Below, in pieces: positions 21,901 through 32,060 of a stretch of 64,000 bases of DNA. The stretch comes from Reticulitermes speratus (Eukaryota > Arthropoda > Insecta > Blattodea > Rhinotermitidae): contig JAJKFL010000005.1 in the NCBI GenBank assembly GCA_021186555.1, positions 744,001 to 808,000 of the forward strand, in the 5' to 3' direction. Position numbers and translations under genes: made by a program. Within the stretch, counting starts at the first letter, position 1, and the number at the start of each line of letters is the position of its first letter. The notes below the pieces were generated by a model. The model worked only from the letters and a program-made list of their open reading frames with translations. It did not search any database and was not told the DNA's origin.

Positions 21901-24900
21901 GAGCTAATAAAGTGTGGGCAAGTGTTTGTAGTGCGTAACAGGAAGGAGCTAATAAAGTGTGGGCAAGTGTTTGTAGTGCGTAACAGGAAGGAGCTACTAA
22001 AGTGTGGGCAAGTGTTTGTAGTGCGTAACAGGAAGGAGCTAATAAAGTGTGGGCAAGTGTTTGTAGTGCGTAACAGGAAGGAGCTACTAAAGTGTGGGCA
22101 AGTGTTTGTAGTGCGTAACAGGAAGGAGCTACTAAAGTGTGGGCAAGTGTTTGTAGTGCGTAACAGGAAGGAGCTAATAAAGTGTGGGCAAGTGTTTGTA
22201 GTGCGTAACAGGAAGGAGCTAATGAAGTGTGGGCAAGTGTTTGTAGTGCGTAACAGGAAGGAGCTACTAAAGTGTGGGCAAGTGTTTGTAGTGCGTAACA
22301 GGAAGGAGCTAATAAAGTGTGGGCAAGTGTTTGTAGTGCGTAACAGGAAGGAGCTAATAAAGTGTGGGCAAGTGTTTGTAGTGCGTAACAGGAAGGAGCT
22401 AATAAAGTGTGGGCAAGTGTTTGTAGTGCGTAACAGGAAGGAGCTAATAAAGTGTGGGCAAGTGTTTGTAGTGCGTAACAGGAAGGAGCTAATAAAGTGT
22501 GGGCAAGTGTTTGTAGTGCGTAACAGGAAGGAGCTAATAAAGTGTGGGCAAGTGTTTGTAGTGCGTAACAGGAAGGAGCTAATAAAGTGTGGGCAAGTGT
22601 TTGTAGTGCGTAACAGGAAGGAGCTACTAAAGTGTGGGCAAGTGTTTGTAGTGCGTAACAGGAAGGAGCTACTAAATGTGGGCAAGTGTTTGTAGTGCGT
22701 AACAGGAAGGAGCTAATAAAGTGTGGGCAAGTGTTTGTAGTGCGTAACAGGAAGGAGCTACTAAAGTGTGGGCAAGTGTTTGTAGTGCGTAACAGGAAGG
22801 AGCTACTAAAATGTGGGCAAGTGTTTGTAGTGCGTAACAGGAAGGAGCTAATAAAGTGTGGGCAAGTGTTTGTAGTGCGTAACAGGAAGGAGCTACTAAA
22901 GTGTGGGCAAGTGTTTGTAGTGCGTAACAGAAAGGAGCTACTAAAGTGTGGGCAAGTGTTTGTAGTGCGTAACAGGAAGGAGCTACTAAAGTGTGGGCAA
23001 GTGTTTGTAGTGCGTAACAGGAAGGAGCTAATAAAGTGTGGGCAAGTGTTTGTAGTGCGTAACAGGAAGGAGCTAATAAATGTGTTCAAGTGTTTGTAGT
23101 GCGTAACAGGAAGGAGCTACTAAAGTGTGGGCAAGTTTTGTAGTGCGTAACAGGAAGGAGCTAATAAAGTGTGGGCAAGTGTTTGTAGTGCGTAACAGGA
23201 AGGAGCTAATAAAGTGTGGGCAAGTGTTTGTAGTGCGTAACAGGAAGGAGCTAATAAAGTGTGGGCAAGCGTTTGTAGTGCGTAACAGGAAGGAGCTAAT
23301 AAAGTGTGGGCAAGTATTTGTAGTGCGTAACAGGAAGGAGCTAATAAAGTGTGGGCAAGTGTTTGTAGTGCGTAACAGGAAGGAGCTAATAAAGTGTGGG
23401 CAAGTGTTTGTAGTGTAGAGGGCTTAATGGCAAGGTTGTGTCGTAAGGAAGCTAATAAAGTGTGGGCAAGTGTTTGTAGTGCGTAGCAGGAAGGAGCTAC
23501 TAAAGTGTGGGCAAGTGTTTGTGGTGCGTAACAGGAAGGAGCTAATAAAGTGTGGGCAAGTGTTTGTAGTGCGTAACAGGAAGGAGCTACTAAAGTGTGG
23601 GCAAGTGTTTGTAGTGCGTAACAGGAAGGAGCTAATAAAGTGTGGGCAAGTGTTTGTAGTGCGTAACAGGAAGGAGCTAATAAAGTGTGGGCAAGTGTTT
23701 GTAGTGCGTAACAGGAAGGAGCTAATAAAGTGTGGGCAAGTGTTTGTAGTGCGTAACAGGAAGGAGCTAATAAAGTGTGGGCAAGTGTTTGTAGTGCGTA
23801 ACAGGAAGGAGCTACTAAAGTGTGGGCAAGTGTTTGTAGTGCGTAACAGGAAGGAGCTAATAAAGTGTGGGCAAGTGTTTGTAGTGCGTAAAAGGAAGGA
23901 GCTAATAAAGTGTGGGCAAGTGTTTGTAGTGCGTAACAGGAAGGAGCTAATAAAGTGTGGGCAAGTGTTTGTAGTGCGTAACAGGAAGGAGCTAATAAAG
24001 TGTGGGCAAGTGTTTGTAGTGCGTAACAGGAAGGAGCTAATAAAGTGTGGGCAAGTGTTTGTAGTGTGTAACAGGAAGGAGCTAATAAAGTGTGGGCAAG
24101 TGTTTGTAGTGCGTAACAGGAAGGAGCTAATAAAGTGTGGGCAAGTGTTTGTAGTGCGTAACAGGAAGGAGCTAATAAAGTGTGGGCAAGTGTTTGTAGT
24201 GCGTAACAGGAAGGAGCTAATAAAGTGTGGGCAAGTGTTTGTAGTGCGTAACAGGAAGGAGCTAATAAAGTGTGGGCAAGTGTTTGTAGTGCGTAACAGG
24301 AAGGAGCTAATAAAGTGTGGGCAAGTGTTTGTAGTGCGTAACAGGAAGGAGCTAATAAAGTGTGGGCAAGTGTTTGTAGTGCGTAACAGGAAGGAGCTAA
24401 TAAAGTGTGGGCAAGTGTTTGTAGTGCGTAACAGGAAGGAGCTAATAAAGTGTGGGCAAGTGTTTGTAGTGCGTAACAGGAAGGAGCTACTAAAGTGTGG
24501 GCAAGTGTTTGTGGTGCGTAACAGGAAGGAGCTAATAAAGTGTGGGCAAGTGTTTGTAGTGCGTAACAGGAAGGAGCTAATAAAGTGTGTGGGCAAGTGT
24601 TTGTAGTGCGTAACAGGAAGGAGCTACTAAAGTGTGGGCAAGTGTTTGTAGTGCGTAACAGGAAGGAGCTAATAAAGTGTGGGCAAGTGTTTGTAGTGCG
24701 TAACAGGAAGGAGCTAATAAAGTGTGGGCAAGTGTTTGTAGTGCGTAACAGGAAGGAGCTAATAAAGTGTGGGCAAGTGTTTGTAGTGCGTAACAGGAAG
24801 GAGCTAATAAAGTGTGGGCAAGTGTTTGTAGTGCGTAACAGGAAGGAGCTAATAAAGTGTGGGCAAGTGTTTGTAGTGCGTAACAGGAAGGAGCTAATAA

Positions 24901-25216
24901 AGTGTGGGCAAGTGTTTGTAGTGCGTAACAGGAAGGAGCTACTAAAGTGTGGGCAAGTGTTTGTAGTGCGTAACAGGAAGGAGCTAATAAAGTGTGGGCA
25001 AGTGTTTGTAGTGCGTAACAGGAAGGAGCTAATAAAGTGTGGGCAAGTGTTTGTAGTGCGTAACAGGAAGGAGCTAATAAAGTGTGGGCAAGTGTTTGTA
25101 GTGCGTAACAGGAAGGAGCTACTAAAGTGTGGGCAAGTGTTTGTGGTGCGTAACAGGAAGGAGCTAATAAAGTGTGGGCAAGTGTTTGTAGTGCGTAACA
25201 GGAAGGAGCTAATAAA
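18941..25216. repeat. 45-bp minisatellite, about 139 copies, in the GPCR intron
   Basis: The unit includes GTGTGGGCAAGTGTTTGTAG and AACAGGAAGGAGCTAATAAA. Main variants are CTAATAAAG and CTACTAAAG. One break at 23414-23460 holds unrelated-looking sequence (GGCTTAATGGCAAGG). About a dozen single-base indels break the otherwise open frames. In the receptor's sense (minus) each unit ends with TTTATTAG, an AG after a pyrimidine-rich stretch. Confidence 0.97.
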
Positions 25217-25274
25217 ATGTCGTTGAAAATTACAAATTAATTAACCCGAACATCTACAATAAGTATAATAAACA

Positions 25275-25378
25275 GTGTCATTTAACATAAACAGTGTGGT
25301 GTATAATTTAAAATTTAAAAATTTAGTACACCAGTTCCTAATTAAATTATACACCTCACCGTTTTTGTTAAATGACAC
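25275..25378. repeat. Imperfect hairpin in the receptor intron
   Basis: GTGTCATTTAAC (25275-25286) pairs with GTTAAATGACAC (25367-25378), and GGTGTATAATTTA (25298-25310) with TAAATTATACACC (25343-25355). It starts about 60 bp after the 45-bp array. Confidence 0.85.
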
Positions 25379-25483
25379 TCCTTCGAGAATTATAAGTCGA
25401 TTGTACTTTGTGTTTTATATCATTTGTTACATCTCACAAAAATTTACATTTTTACGTTGAGTTTTAAGTTTTGTATAATCAAA

Positions 25484-25518
25484 CACCTGACGATCTGCTT
25501 GATCGAAACATGTGGTGA
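25484..25518 (+). ncRNA. Degraded hammerhead-like motif
   Basis: CAC, CTGACGA, short hairpin ending GATC, GAAA, ACATGT, then G at the cleavage position (G is not tolerated there in hammerheads), GTG pairing to CAC. It lies in the receptor intron, antisense to that gene. Confidence 0.35.
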
Positions 25519-26002
25519 CTGAGATAATAATAATAATAATAATAATAATAAGTACGCACAGTCATTATGTAATTCTATATACACAGCTGGACGGATAGCG
25601 TCAAACTGAGTAATAACGCCAAAAGCAAACAGCGTCAGTCAGACGTCGATATTTGTACTGTCAAATGTCTCTTGGGATTTCCACTACTTCATCATGTTTA
25701 TGGAAAGTCCGTGTTTAGAGCGCTTAGTTCCTTTTTATGACGCGTATCAACATGTAAGACGACGTCCCCAGGCGTCAGACTTAAAGAGTGTCGCTAAAGG
25801 CTTTGTTTTTAAAGTGTTTAATTTCAAAATGGGACATACAGCAGAGGAGAGCAGCGTCAGCTTCAGGTGGGCGTCACGTCACCCCCTCCACCCCTCTTGC
25901 CATCACTCATGCGTTCTATTACTGTAAAACCTACCACAGAGACTTTGTGCGCGCGCAGTACATAATTTGAGCAAGGCAGAACATTTGCTGCAGCGTCGTT
26001 AC

Positions 26003-26211
26003 CTTGAAGGCTTCCCTGAACTTGAGCGACATGGTGTGGTACAGTATGGGGTTGATGGTGGTGGACACGTAGTACAGGATGCCCGATATGTACGTCATTA
26101 TCTCGTATATCTGCAGCATGACCGGCGTCTGTTGCTCCTTGCTATAGATGGCGAAGAGGCGCTGAGCATGGAACGGCGCCCAGCAGATGAAGAACGCCAC
26201 GACGACGGCAA
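26003..26211 (-). CDS. Peptide GPCR exon: TM6, TM7 and helix 8 (pyrokinin/CAPA receptor type)
   Basis: Internal exon of a rhodopsin-class receptor, which in this family sits in the plasma membrane, binds an amidated neuropeptide and signals through G proteins. Seen: a TGATTGCAG acceptor just upstream and an AAG|GTAACG donor bound a 209-nt exon (two bases completing a split codon, then 69 codons; it ends in phase 0). The 70 residues hold hydrophobic TM6 with CWAPFHAQRL (residues 10-19), an extracellular loop (about 23-36), TM7 ending NPILY (54-58, the NPxxY motif) and MSLKFREAFK at helix 8. CWAPFHAQRL and the FREAFK helix 8 are typical of insect pyrokinin, PBAN and CAPA receptors (neuromedin-U-related), as known from the family. 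The subtype cannot be settled without TM1-5, which I did not find upstream in the window; those exons may lie beyond 26.2 kb across large introns. Confidence 0.87.
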
Positions 26212-26394
26212 CTGCAATCACAACAACACAACAGCACTTAACGTAACGGCAGTAAAGACAACCTGCGACGGCTAGGTGGGCCAGCCTTAGTGTCCAAATT
26301 ATTGACAGTCATGACGGCGACCTAAAGTTATTGCTGCTGTAGCCGGGATACAAGATTAACGTACCTGTAGAAAAAATGGTTTATTATCTTCGAA

Positions 26395-26690
26395 GAGTTG
26401 CATATTAATTTATAAATAAAACTCCATAAAGCTCAGTCGCTCTTGATAAGCTAACGATTCCTCAACTAGTCAATAAATTTATTGCACTTTATGCAACAGA
26501 AACTCAACACAGTCCGCCGTATATAACTTCCTGAGGCGGAAGAATACAATTCACTTTCTTTCATCCCATTTGTTTAATATCTAATTTAATATCATCCTCC
26601 CATCTACACCTAAGTCTTCCTAGTGGTCTCTTTCCTTCAGGCCGCCCTAACCAATATATGTATCCATTTCTCTTCTCCACAGCCACACAG
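26395..26690 (-). mobile_element. LINE 3' fragment (same family, degraded)
   Basis: The minus strand around 26570-26640 translates as GKRPLGRLRCRWEDDIKLDI with small gaps, the conserved end of ORF2 in this family. The family's 3' tail (TTAGCTTATCAAGAGCG on the minus strand) follows near 26440. It lies about 180 bp upstream of the receptor exon in gene orientation, so it sits in the preceding intron. Confidence 0.65.
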
Positions 26691-26998
26691 TGGTGGTATT
26701 TGTGAGCTCGCTAGGCAACAAATGAGCATTATAACGAAAGGTACTAAATTGGTTAAGAAAGTTAACACTAGGTCGGCGCTCGGAACAGAACACAAATTTT
26801 GTGCAGCAGATCAGGGCTGTAGGCGGGATGTTTCCAATTTCTGTATTTAAACAATTATACAAGTACTGTATAAATTTATTTTCTGATGTACCATAAAGTA
26901 TATATATATATATATACGTATGTGTAAATCATTTTTCCCAATACTTTACACCACACTTTTGTTTGCAGAACAGGTTAAAGTATAAGCAGATGGCAGCA

Positions 26999-27140
26999 CT
27001 GTACAGCAAGTACACTGACAGTAAGTACACTGACAGTAAGTACACTGACAGTAAGTACACGGACAGTAAGTACAATGACAGTAAGTACACTGACAGTAAG
27101 TACACTGACAGTAAGTACACTGACAGTAAGTACACTGACA
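26999..27140. repeat. 15-bp tandem array, about 9 copies
   Basis: Unit AGTAAGTACACTGAC, with two single-base variants. Frames stay open because the period is 15. Confidence 0.95.
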
Positions 27141-27144
27141 CATT

Positions 27145-27440
27145 AGAACTAATTTTATATTTTATATTAAATAATTTTATAACTTACAAATATTTATATA
27201 ATTTCTGTATTTATATTACAATATTTTATATTAACTATATTATTATGAACATGTAATAATTAAGTGCATTTGTTGAATGATAATAAAAAATTGTAATGAA
27301 TTTTATATTAAATAATTTTATATAACAAATTTATATTTATATAAATTATTATTTGTATTATAATATTTTATATTAAATATATTATTATGAACATGTAATA
27401 ATCAAGTGCATTTGTTGCATAATAATAAAACTTTATAATC
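27145..27440. repeat. AT-rich direct duplication, about 142 bp
   Basis: TATTATGAACATGTAATAAT recurs 142 bp apart (27241 and 27383 regions), within two diverged copies of an AT-rich block that includes AGTGCATTTGTTG and ends in AATAATAAAA. Confidence 0.8.
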
Positions 27441-27455
27441 TAATAGGCAATCCCG

Positions 27456-27704
27456 CCTCACACAGTACCAAGTACCGTTAAGTTCGCACGCTAATACCTC
27501 ACACAGTACCAAGTACCGTTAAGTTCGCTCGCTAATACCTCACACAGTACCAAGTACCGTTAAGTTCGCACGCTAATACCTCACACAGTACCAAGTACCG
27601 TTAAGTTCGCACGCTAATACCTCACACAGTACCAAGTACCGTTAAGTTCGCATCGCTAATACCTCACACAGTACCAAGTACCGTTAAGTTCGCACGCTAA
27701 TACG
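27456..27704. repeat. 41-bp tandem array, 6 copies
   Basis: The unit includes CACACAGTACCAAGTACCGT and TAAGTTCGCACGCTAATAC. It ends 30 bp before the start of recognisable LINE sequence. Confidence 0.94.
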
Positions 27705-27734
27705 CGCTGTTCAGCCTTGCAATTTTGCACTTTG

Positions 27735-29810
27735 CACAAATGCTGAAGACATTGCTTTATCGGGCGCAGCAAACACATTGTAAAGGGACGAACAGAAGCT
27801 TTGTTAGTCGCTAGTAAGGAGACTGCCTCTAGAGCAAGTGCTGACAAAACTAGGTGCAGTATATGTCTTGGGAACAGACTGCCTCTAGAGTAAGTGCTGA
27901 CAAAACTAGGTGCAGTACATGTCTTGGGAACAGACTGCCTCTAGAGTAAGTGCTGACAAAACTAGGTGCAGTACATGTCTTGGGAACAGACTGCCTCTAG
28001 AGTAAGTGCTGACAAAACTAGGTGCAGTACATGTCTTGGGAACAGACTGCCTCTAGAGTAAGTGCTGACAAAACTAGGTGTAGTACATGTCTTGGGAACA
28101 GACTGCCTCTAGAGTAAGTGCTGACAAAACTAGGTGCAGTACATGTCTTGGGAACAGACTGCCTCTAGAGTAAGTACTGACAAAACTAGGTGCAGTACAT
28201 GTCTTGGGAACAGACTGCCTCTAGAGTAAGTGCTGACAAAACTACGTGTAGTACATGTCTTGGGAACAGACTGCCTCTAGATTAAGTGCTGACAAAACTA
28301 GGTGCAGTACATGTCTTGGGAACAGACTGCCTCTAGAGTAAGTGCTGACAAAACTAGGTGTAGTACATGTCTTGGGAACAGACTGCCTCTAGAATAAGTG
28401 CTGATAAAACTAGGTGCAGTACATGTCTTGGGAACAGACTGCCTCTAGAGTAAGTGCTGACAAAACTAGGTGTAGTACATGTCTTGGGAACAGACTGCCT
28501 CTAGAGTAAGTGCTGACAAAACTAGGTGCAGTACATGTCTTGGGAACAGACTGCCTCTAGAGTAAGTGCTGACAAAACTAGGTGCAGTACATGTCTTGGG
28601 AACAGACTGCCTCTAGAGTAAGTGCTGACAAAACTAGGTGTAGTACATGTCTTGGGAACAGACTGCCTCTAGAGTAAGTGCTGACAAAACTAGGTGTAGT
28701 ACATGTCTTGGGAACAGACTGCCTCTAGAGTAAGTGCTGACAAAACTAGGTGTAGTACATGTCTTGGGAACAGACTGCCTCTAGAGTAAGTGCTGACAAA
28801 ACTAGGTGTAGTACATGTCTTGGGAACAGACTGCCTCTAGAGTAAGTGCTGACAAAACTAGGTGCAGTACATGTCTTGGGAACAGACTGCCTCTAGAGTA
28901 AGTGCTGACAAAACTAGGTGTAGTACATGTCTTGGGAACAGACTGCGTCTAGAGTAAGTGCTGACAAAACTAGGTGCAGTACATGTCTTGGGAACAGACT
29001 GCCTCTAGAGTAAGTGCTGACAAAACTAGGTGTAGTACATGTCTTGGGAACAGACTGCCTCTAGAGTAAGTGCTGACAAAACTAGGTGTAGTACATGTCT
29101 TGGGAACAGACTGCCTCTAGAGTAAGTGCTGACAAAACTAGGTGTAGTACATGTCTTGGGAACAGACTGCGGGGACAGTCACGACATAACGAGAAGGAAC
29201 AAAGCCTTTGAAACTTTGGAACAGTTCAAATATTCGGGAACAACCCTAACAAATAAAAATTGCACTTCCGAAGAAATTAACAGCAGAACGAATTCTGGGA
29301 ATCCCTGTTAGCATTCTGTGCAGGATGTCTTGTCTTCCAGTTTGATATGCAAAGGATAAAGATGAAACTGTACATAAGTGTAAACAGGCTGTTTTATATG
29401 GGTGTGAAACTTGGTCTCTCACATTGAGGAAACAGGGTATTCCAGAGTAGGGTGCTGAAAAAGATATTTGGCCCTAAGTGGGACGAAGTAGCAGAGACTG
29501 GAGAACATTGCATAATGGGAGCTTCATGATTGGTTACCAAGTTTTATTCAGGTGCCCAAATCAAAAAGCAAGTTTGGGGCATGTGACACGTTTGGGGGAG
29601 AAGAAAATGCATAGAGGGCAGTGGGAAGATAATATTGAGATGGATCATAAAGAGGTAGCATTAAATGGTGTGTACAGGATAGAGATAGGTGGCGCGATCT
29701 TGTGAACATGACGATCAACCTTCGGGCTGCAGAGAGTACGGGGATTTTTTGGACAGCGAAGGAAAGTGTCAGCTTGTTAAGGACTCTGCTGAATGGGACT
29801 AGTTAGATAG
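27735..29810 (+). mobile_element. RTE/BovB-like LINE ORF2 fragment interrupted by a 56-bp array
   Basis: Broken reverse-transcriptase gene. At 27738-27750 a degraded catalytic box reads NAEDI, where LINEs have YADDI. Next comes TEALLVASKET (27788-27825), the usual RTE thumb segment, then the 56-bp array whose unit is the following LINE coding sequence (ASADKTR). After 29172 the LINE resumes: ITRRNKAFETLEQFKYSGTT, EEINSRTNSGNPC, YGCETWSLTLRK-like coding, HVTRLGEKK, and a WEDNIEMDHKEVALNGV segment ending near 29700. Several frameshifts and stops show it is dead. A 3' tail continues to about 29810. No target-site duplication was identified. Other fragments of the same family lie elsewhere in the window. 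Confidence 0.8.
27809..29172. repeat. 56-bp tandem array, about 24 copies, grown from LINE ORF2
   Basis: The unit starts GACTGCCTCTAGAGTAAGTG and includes CTGACAAAACTAGG and TGTCTTGGGAACA. The first copy reads in frame from the upstream LINE (VASKETASRASADKTRC). The last copy runs into downstream LINE sequence. The variable site GTGCAGTAC / GTGTAGTAC is distributed in blocks. Confidence 0.96.
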
Positions 29811-29970
29811 TTACGTGTTTGTGGCTTTCATTCTTACAAACCCCCCCCCCTCCTTACACCTCACGTCGCTCAGCCTACGTCCCTCTTGCACTCATGTCAC
29901 GTATCCTACGCCTTGGTTCCAAGACGGTGCTTTGGCGCACGGCAGCAACTGTTATATTATGTCATATTTT

Positions 29971-30225
29971 ACCAATCGCTCGACAGCCCCTTGGGGGCCA
30001 GGGCCTCCTCATTATCGAGGCTTCACGATCACACTCAGACACACCACACTCGGTAGGACTCCTCTGGACGAGTGTTCAGCCCGACGCAGAGACCTCTACC
30101 TGACAACAACACACAACACTCACAACAGACAGACATCCATGCCTCCGGCGGGATTCAAACCCACAATCCCAGCAAGCGAGCGGCCGTAGACCCACGCCTT
30201 AGACCGCGCGGCCACTGGGATCGGC
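29971..30225 (-). mobile_element. tRNA-derived SINE, family B
   Basis: About 255 bp. The minus strand begins CCGATCCCAGTGGCCGCGCG (tRNA-like head, A-box region) and has the B box GGGTTTGAATCCC near 30151-30163. The body contains CTCGTCCAGAGGAGTCCTAC, and the end reads GGGGCTGTCGAGCGATTGGT. Polymerase III transcription would be typical of the family. Other copies are at 35.8, 42.3, 50.1 and 51.1 kb. Confidence 0.88.
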
Positions 30226-30424
30226 ACATAACATCACATGCATACGTCAAAATGCATTGTACGTTTGTAAACAATAAACAAACTATCACATTGACGGCGT
30301 TTATAAGATATATCAAAATGTACAATATTAAAACGACCGCAAATTTTATCTTCTGCTCTGTGAGGACAGATCTTAAGACTTGTCCGTTTTAACTTCACAC
30401 AACAACACAAAAATCATGTAAGAA

Positions 30425-31141
30425 CAAGTTTACATATGCGCAGTCAGTACGTAAGTGCAAGTGTACATGTGCGCAGTCAGTACGTAAGTGCAAGTGTACA
30501 TGTGCGCAGTCAGTACGTAAGTGCAAGTTTACATATGCGCAGTCAGTACGTAAGTGCAAGTGTACATGTGCGCAGTCAGTACGTAAGTGCAAGTGTACAT
30601 GTGCGCAGTCAGTACGTAAGTGCAAGTGTACATGTGCGCAGTCAGTACGTAAGTGCAAGTGTACATGTGCGCAGTCAGTACGTAAGTGCAAGTTTACATA
30701 TGCGCAGTCAGTACGTAAGTGCAAGTGTATATGTGCGCAGTCAGTACGTAAGTACAAGTGTACATGTGCGCAGTCAGCACGTAAGTGCAAGTGTACATGT
30801 GCGCAGTCAGTATGTAAGTGCAAGTTTACATGTGCGCAGTCAGCACGTAAGTGCAAGTGTACATGTGCGCACTCAGCACGTAAGTGCAAGTGTACATGTG
30901 CGCACTCAGAACGTAAGTGCAATGTATATGTGCGCATCCAGCACGTAAGTGCAAGTGTACATGTGCGCACTCAGGACGTAAGTGCAATTGTACATTGCGA
31001 AGTCAGCACGTAAGTGCAAGTGTACATGTGGGCAGTCAGCACGTACGTGCAAGTGTACATGAGCGCAGTCAGCACGTAAGTGCAAGTGTACGTGTGCGCA
31101 GTCAGCACGTAAGTGCAAGCGTACATGTGCGCAGTCAGTAC
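30425..31141. repeat. 33-bp tandem array, about 21 copies
   Basis: The unit includes GTGCGCAGTCAGTACGTAAG and TGCAAGTGTACAT. Variation increases to the right (CAGCACG, CACTCAG forms). It is followed by a GT/GC microsatellite. Confidence 0.95.
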
Positions 31142-31148
31142 GTTCTGC

Positions 31149-31184
31149 CTTCGCGTGTGTGTGTGCGCGTGTGTGCGTGCGCGC
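31149..31184. repeat. GT/GC-rich microsatellite
   Basis: Alternating purine-pyrimidine run GTGTGTGTGTGCGCGTGTGT and onward, joining the 33-bp array to the SINE C relic. Confidence 0.85.
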
Positions 31185-31244
31185 CCTTTTCTTTCATTAC
31201 TTTCATCAACGACGCTGTTAATTGCATCATGCACCGTCGGTGAT

Positions 31245-31405
31245 GCATGATGACAGTGTGGAGCATTGGTCGAGTGATACTGACAGGACAAAAGGGAAGT
31301 ACTCGGAAAAAACCCGTCCGAGTGTCATTTTGCCCACCACAAATTCCACACTGACTGCCCTGGTATCCAACCCGGACCGCCGTGTTGATGGTCCGACGAA
31401 TAAAG
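31245..31405 (-). mobile_element. SINE family C relative, diverged
   Basis: The minus strand has GGGTTGGATACCAGGGCAG, then GTGGAATTTGTGGTGGGC and CCGAGTACTTCCCTTTTG, which parallel the family C copy at 40.9 kb in order and spacing. The B box is degraded. The 31-bp tandem array lies directly upstream of its head. Confidence 0.55.
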
Positions 31406-31409
31406 GCCC

Positions 31410-31604
31410 GTGCCATGGAACGTCCATGTGTTCTGTGTACGTGCCATGGAACGTCCATGTGTTCTGTGTACGTGCCATGGAACGTCCATGTGTTCTGTGT
31501 ACGTGCCATGGAACGTCCATGTGTTCTGTGTACGTGCCATGGAACGTCCACGTGTTCTGTGTACGTGCCATGGAACGTCCACGTGTTCTGTGTACGTGCC
31601 ATGA
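31410..31604. repeat. 31-bp tandem array, about 6 copies
   Basis: The unit starts CCATGGAACGTCCATGTGTT and ends CTGTGTACGTG. The last two copies share CCACGTG in place of CCATGTG. Confidence 0.94.
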
Positions 31605-31799
31605 CAACTGAACAGTCAAACTGGACCAGTGCTAAGTGCTTGCTACCTTCTAGCCTCTCTTCCCTCTTGGCGATCGCCCTAGGTTGGCTTTTCCTCGAAG
31701 CTACTCCGCTGTAACTTACAAACTTTGTTTTGTATGAGTTTGACTTAAGTTCTGAAACTTTCTGTGCTAAATGCTACCTTCATGGACGAGAAAACTGGT

Positions 31800-32060
31800 T
31801 AAACAGCCAACGGCAAGTTAAACAGCCAACAGCAAGTCAACTACTTAAGAATTCTCCCTCATTTTATGCACGCCGAAGGCTAACTAGAATTTCAGAAGAG
31901 CCCACTGAACCCTATTCTGAGCCAGCCGAATCCAGCTGACATCCTCATATCCTATTCCTTTTAGGATTCCCCTTAATCCTAGACCTATGTTCCAAATTTC
32001 TTCCCCGTAATGTCCGAATATTCTCCCCGGCTGCTTCTGTAGATCGTAAGGAACCACGTG
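31800..32060 (-). mobile_element. LINE 3' fragment (weak)
   Basis: The plus-strand reading AGCAAGTCAACTACTTAAGA ... GAGCCAGCCGAATCCAGC is the reverse complement of the tail seen in the other LINE copies (SQINPVH-type translation), here strongly diverged. No ORF2 boxes remain. Identification rests on similarity to the 6.2-kb and 39.1-kb copies. Confidence 0.45.

Larger units (their letters stand above)
18268..26002 (-). other. Intron of the peptide GPCR gene, mostly minisatellite
   Basis: The donor is GTAACG at 26002 and the acceptor is TTTTTCAG at 18268. About 6.3 of 7.7 kb is the 45-bp tandem array. The remaining parts are AT-rich sequence (18268-18940 and 25217-26002), an ATA/ATT microsatellite (about 25527-25551), a hairpin at 25275-25378 and a degraded hammerhead-like motif at 25484-25518. 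No other coding sequence is seen inside it. Confidence 0.78.

Noticed and set aside
18941..25216. CRISPR array
   Set aside because: Head-to-tail repeats with no unique spacers, in eukaryotic DNA with no cas genes. The same applies to all other arrays.
18918..25226. Many frames of FVVRNRKELIKCGQV or FLLRTTNTCPHF repeats
   Set aside because: Products of the 45-bp array; broken wherever a single base is gained or lost, and located in an intron.
25694..26275. Plus-strand frames over the receptor exon
   Set aside because: Antisense shadows of the minus-strand TM6-TM7 exon; no homology.
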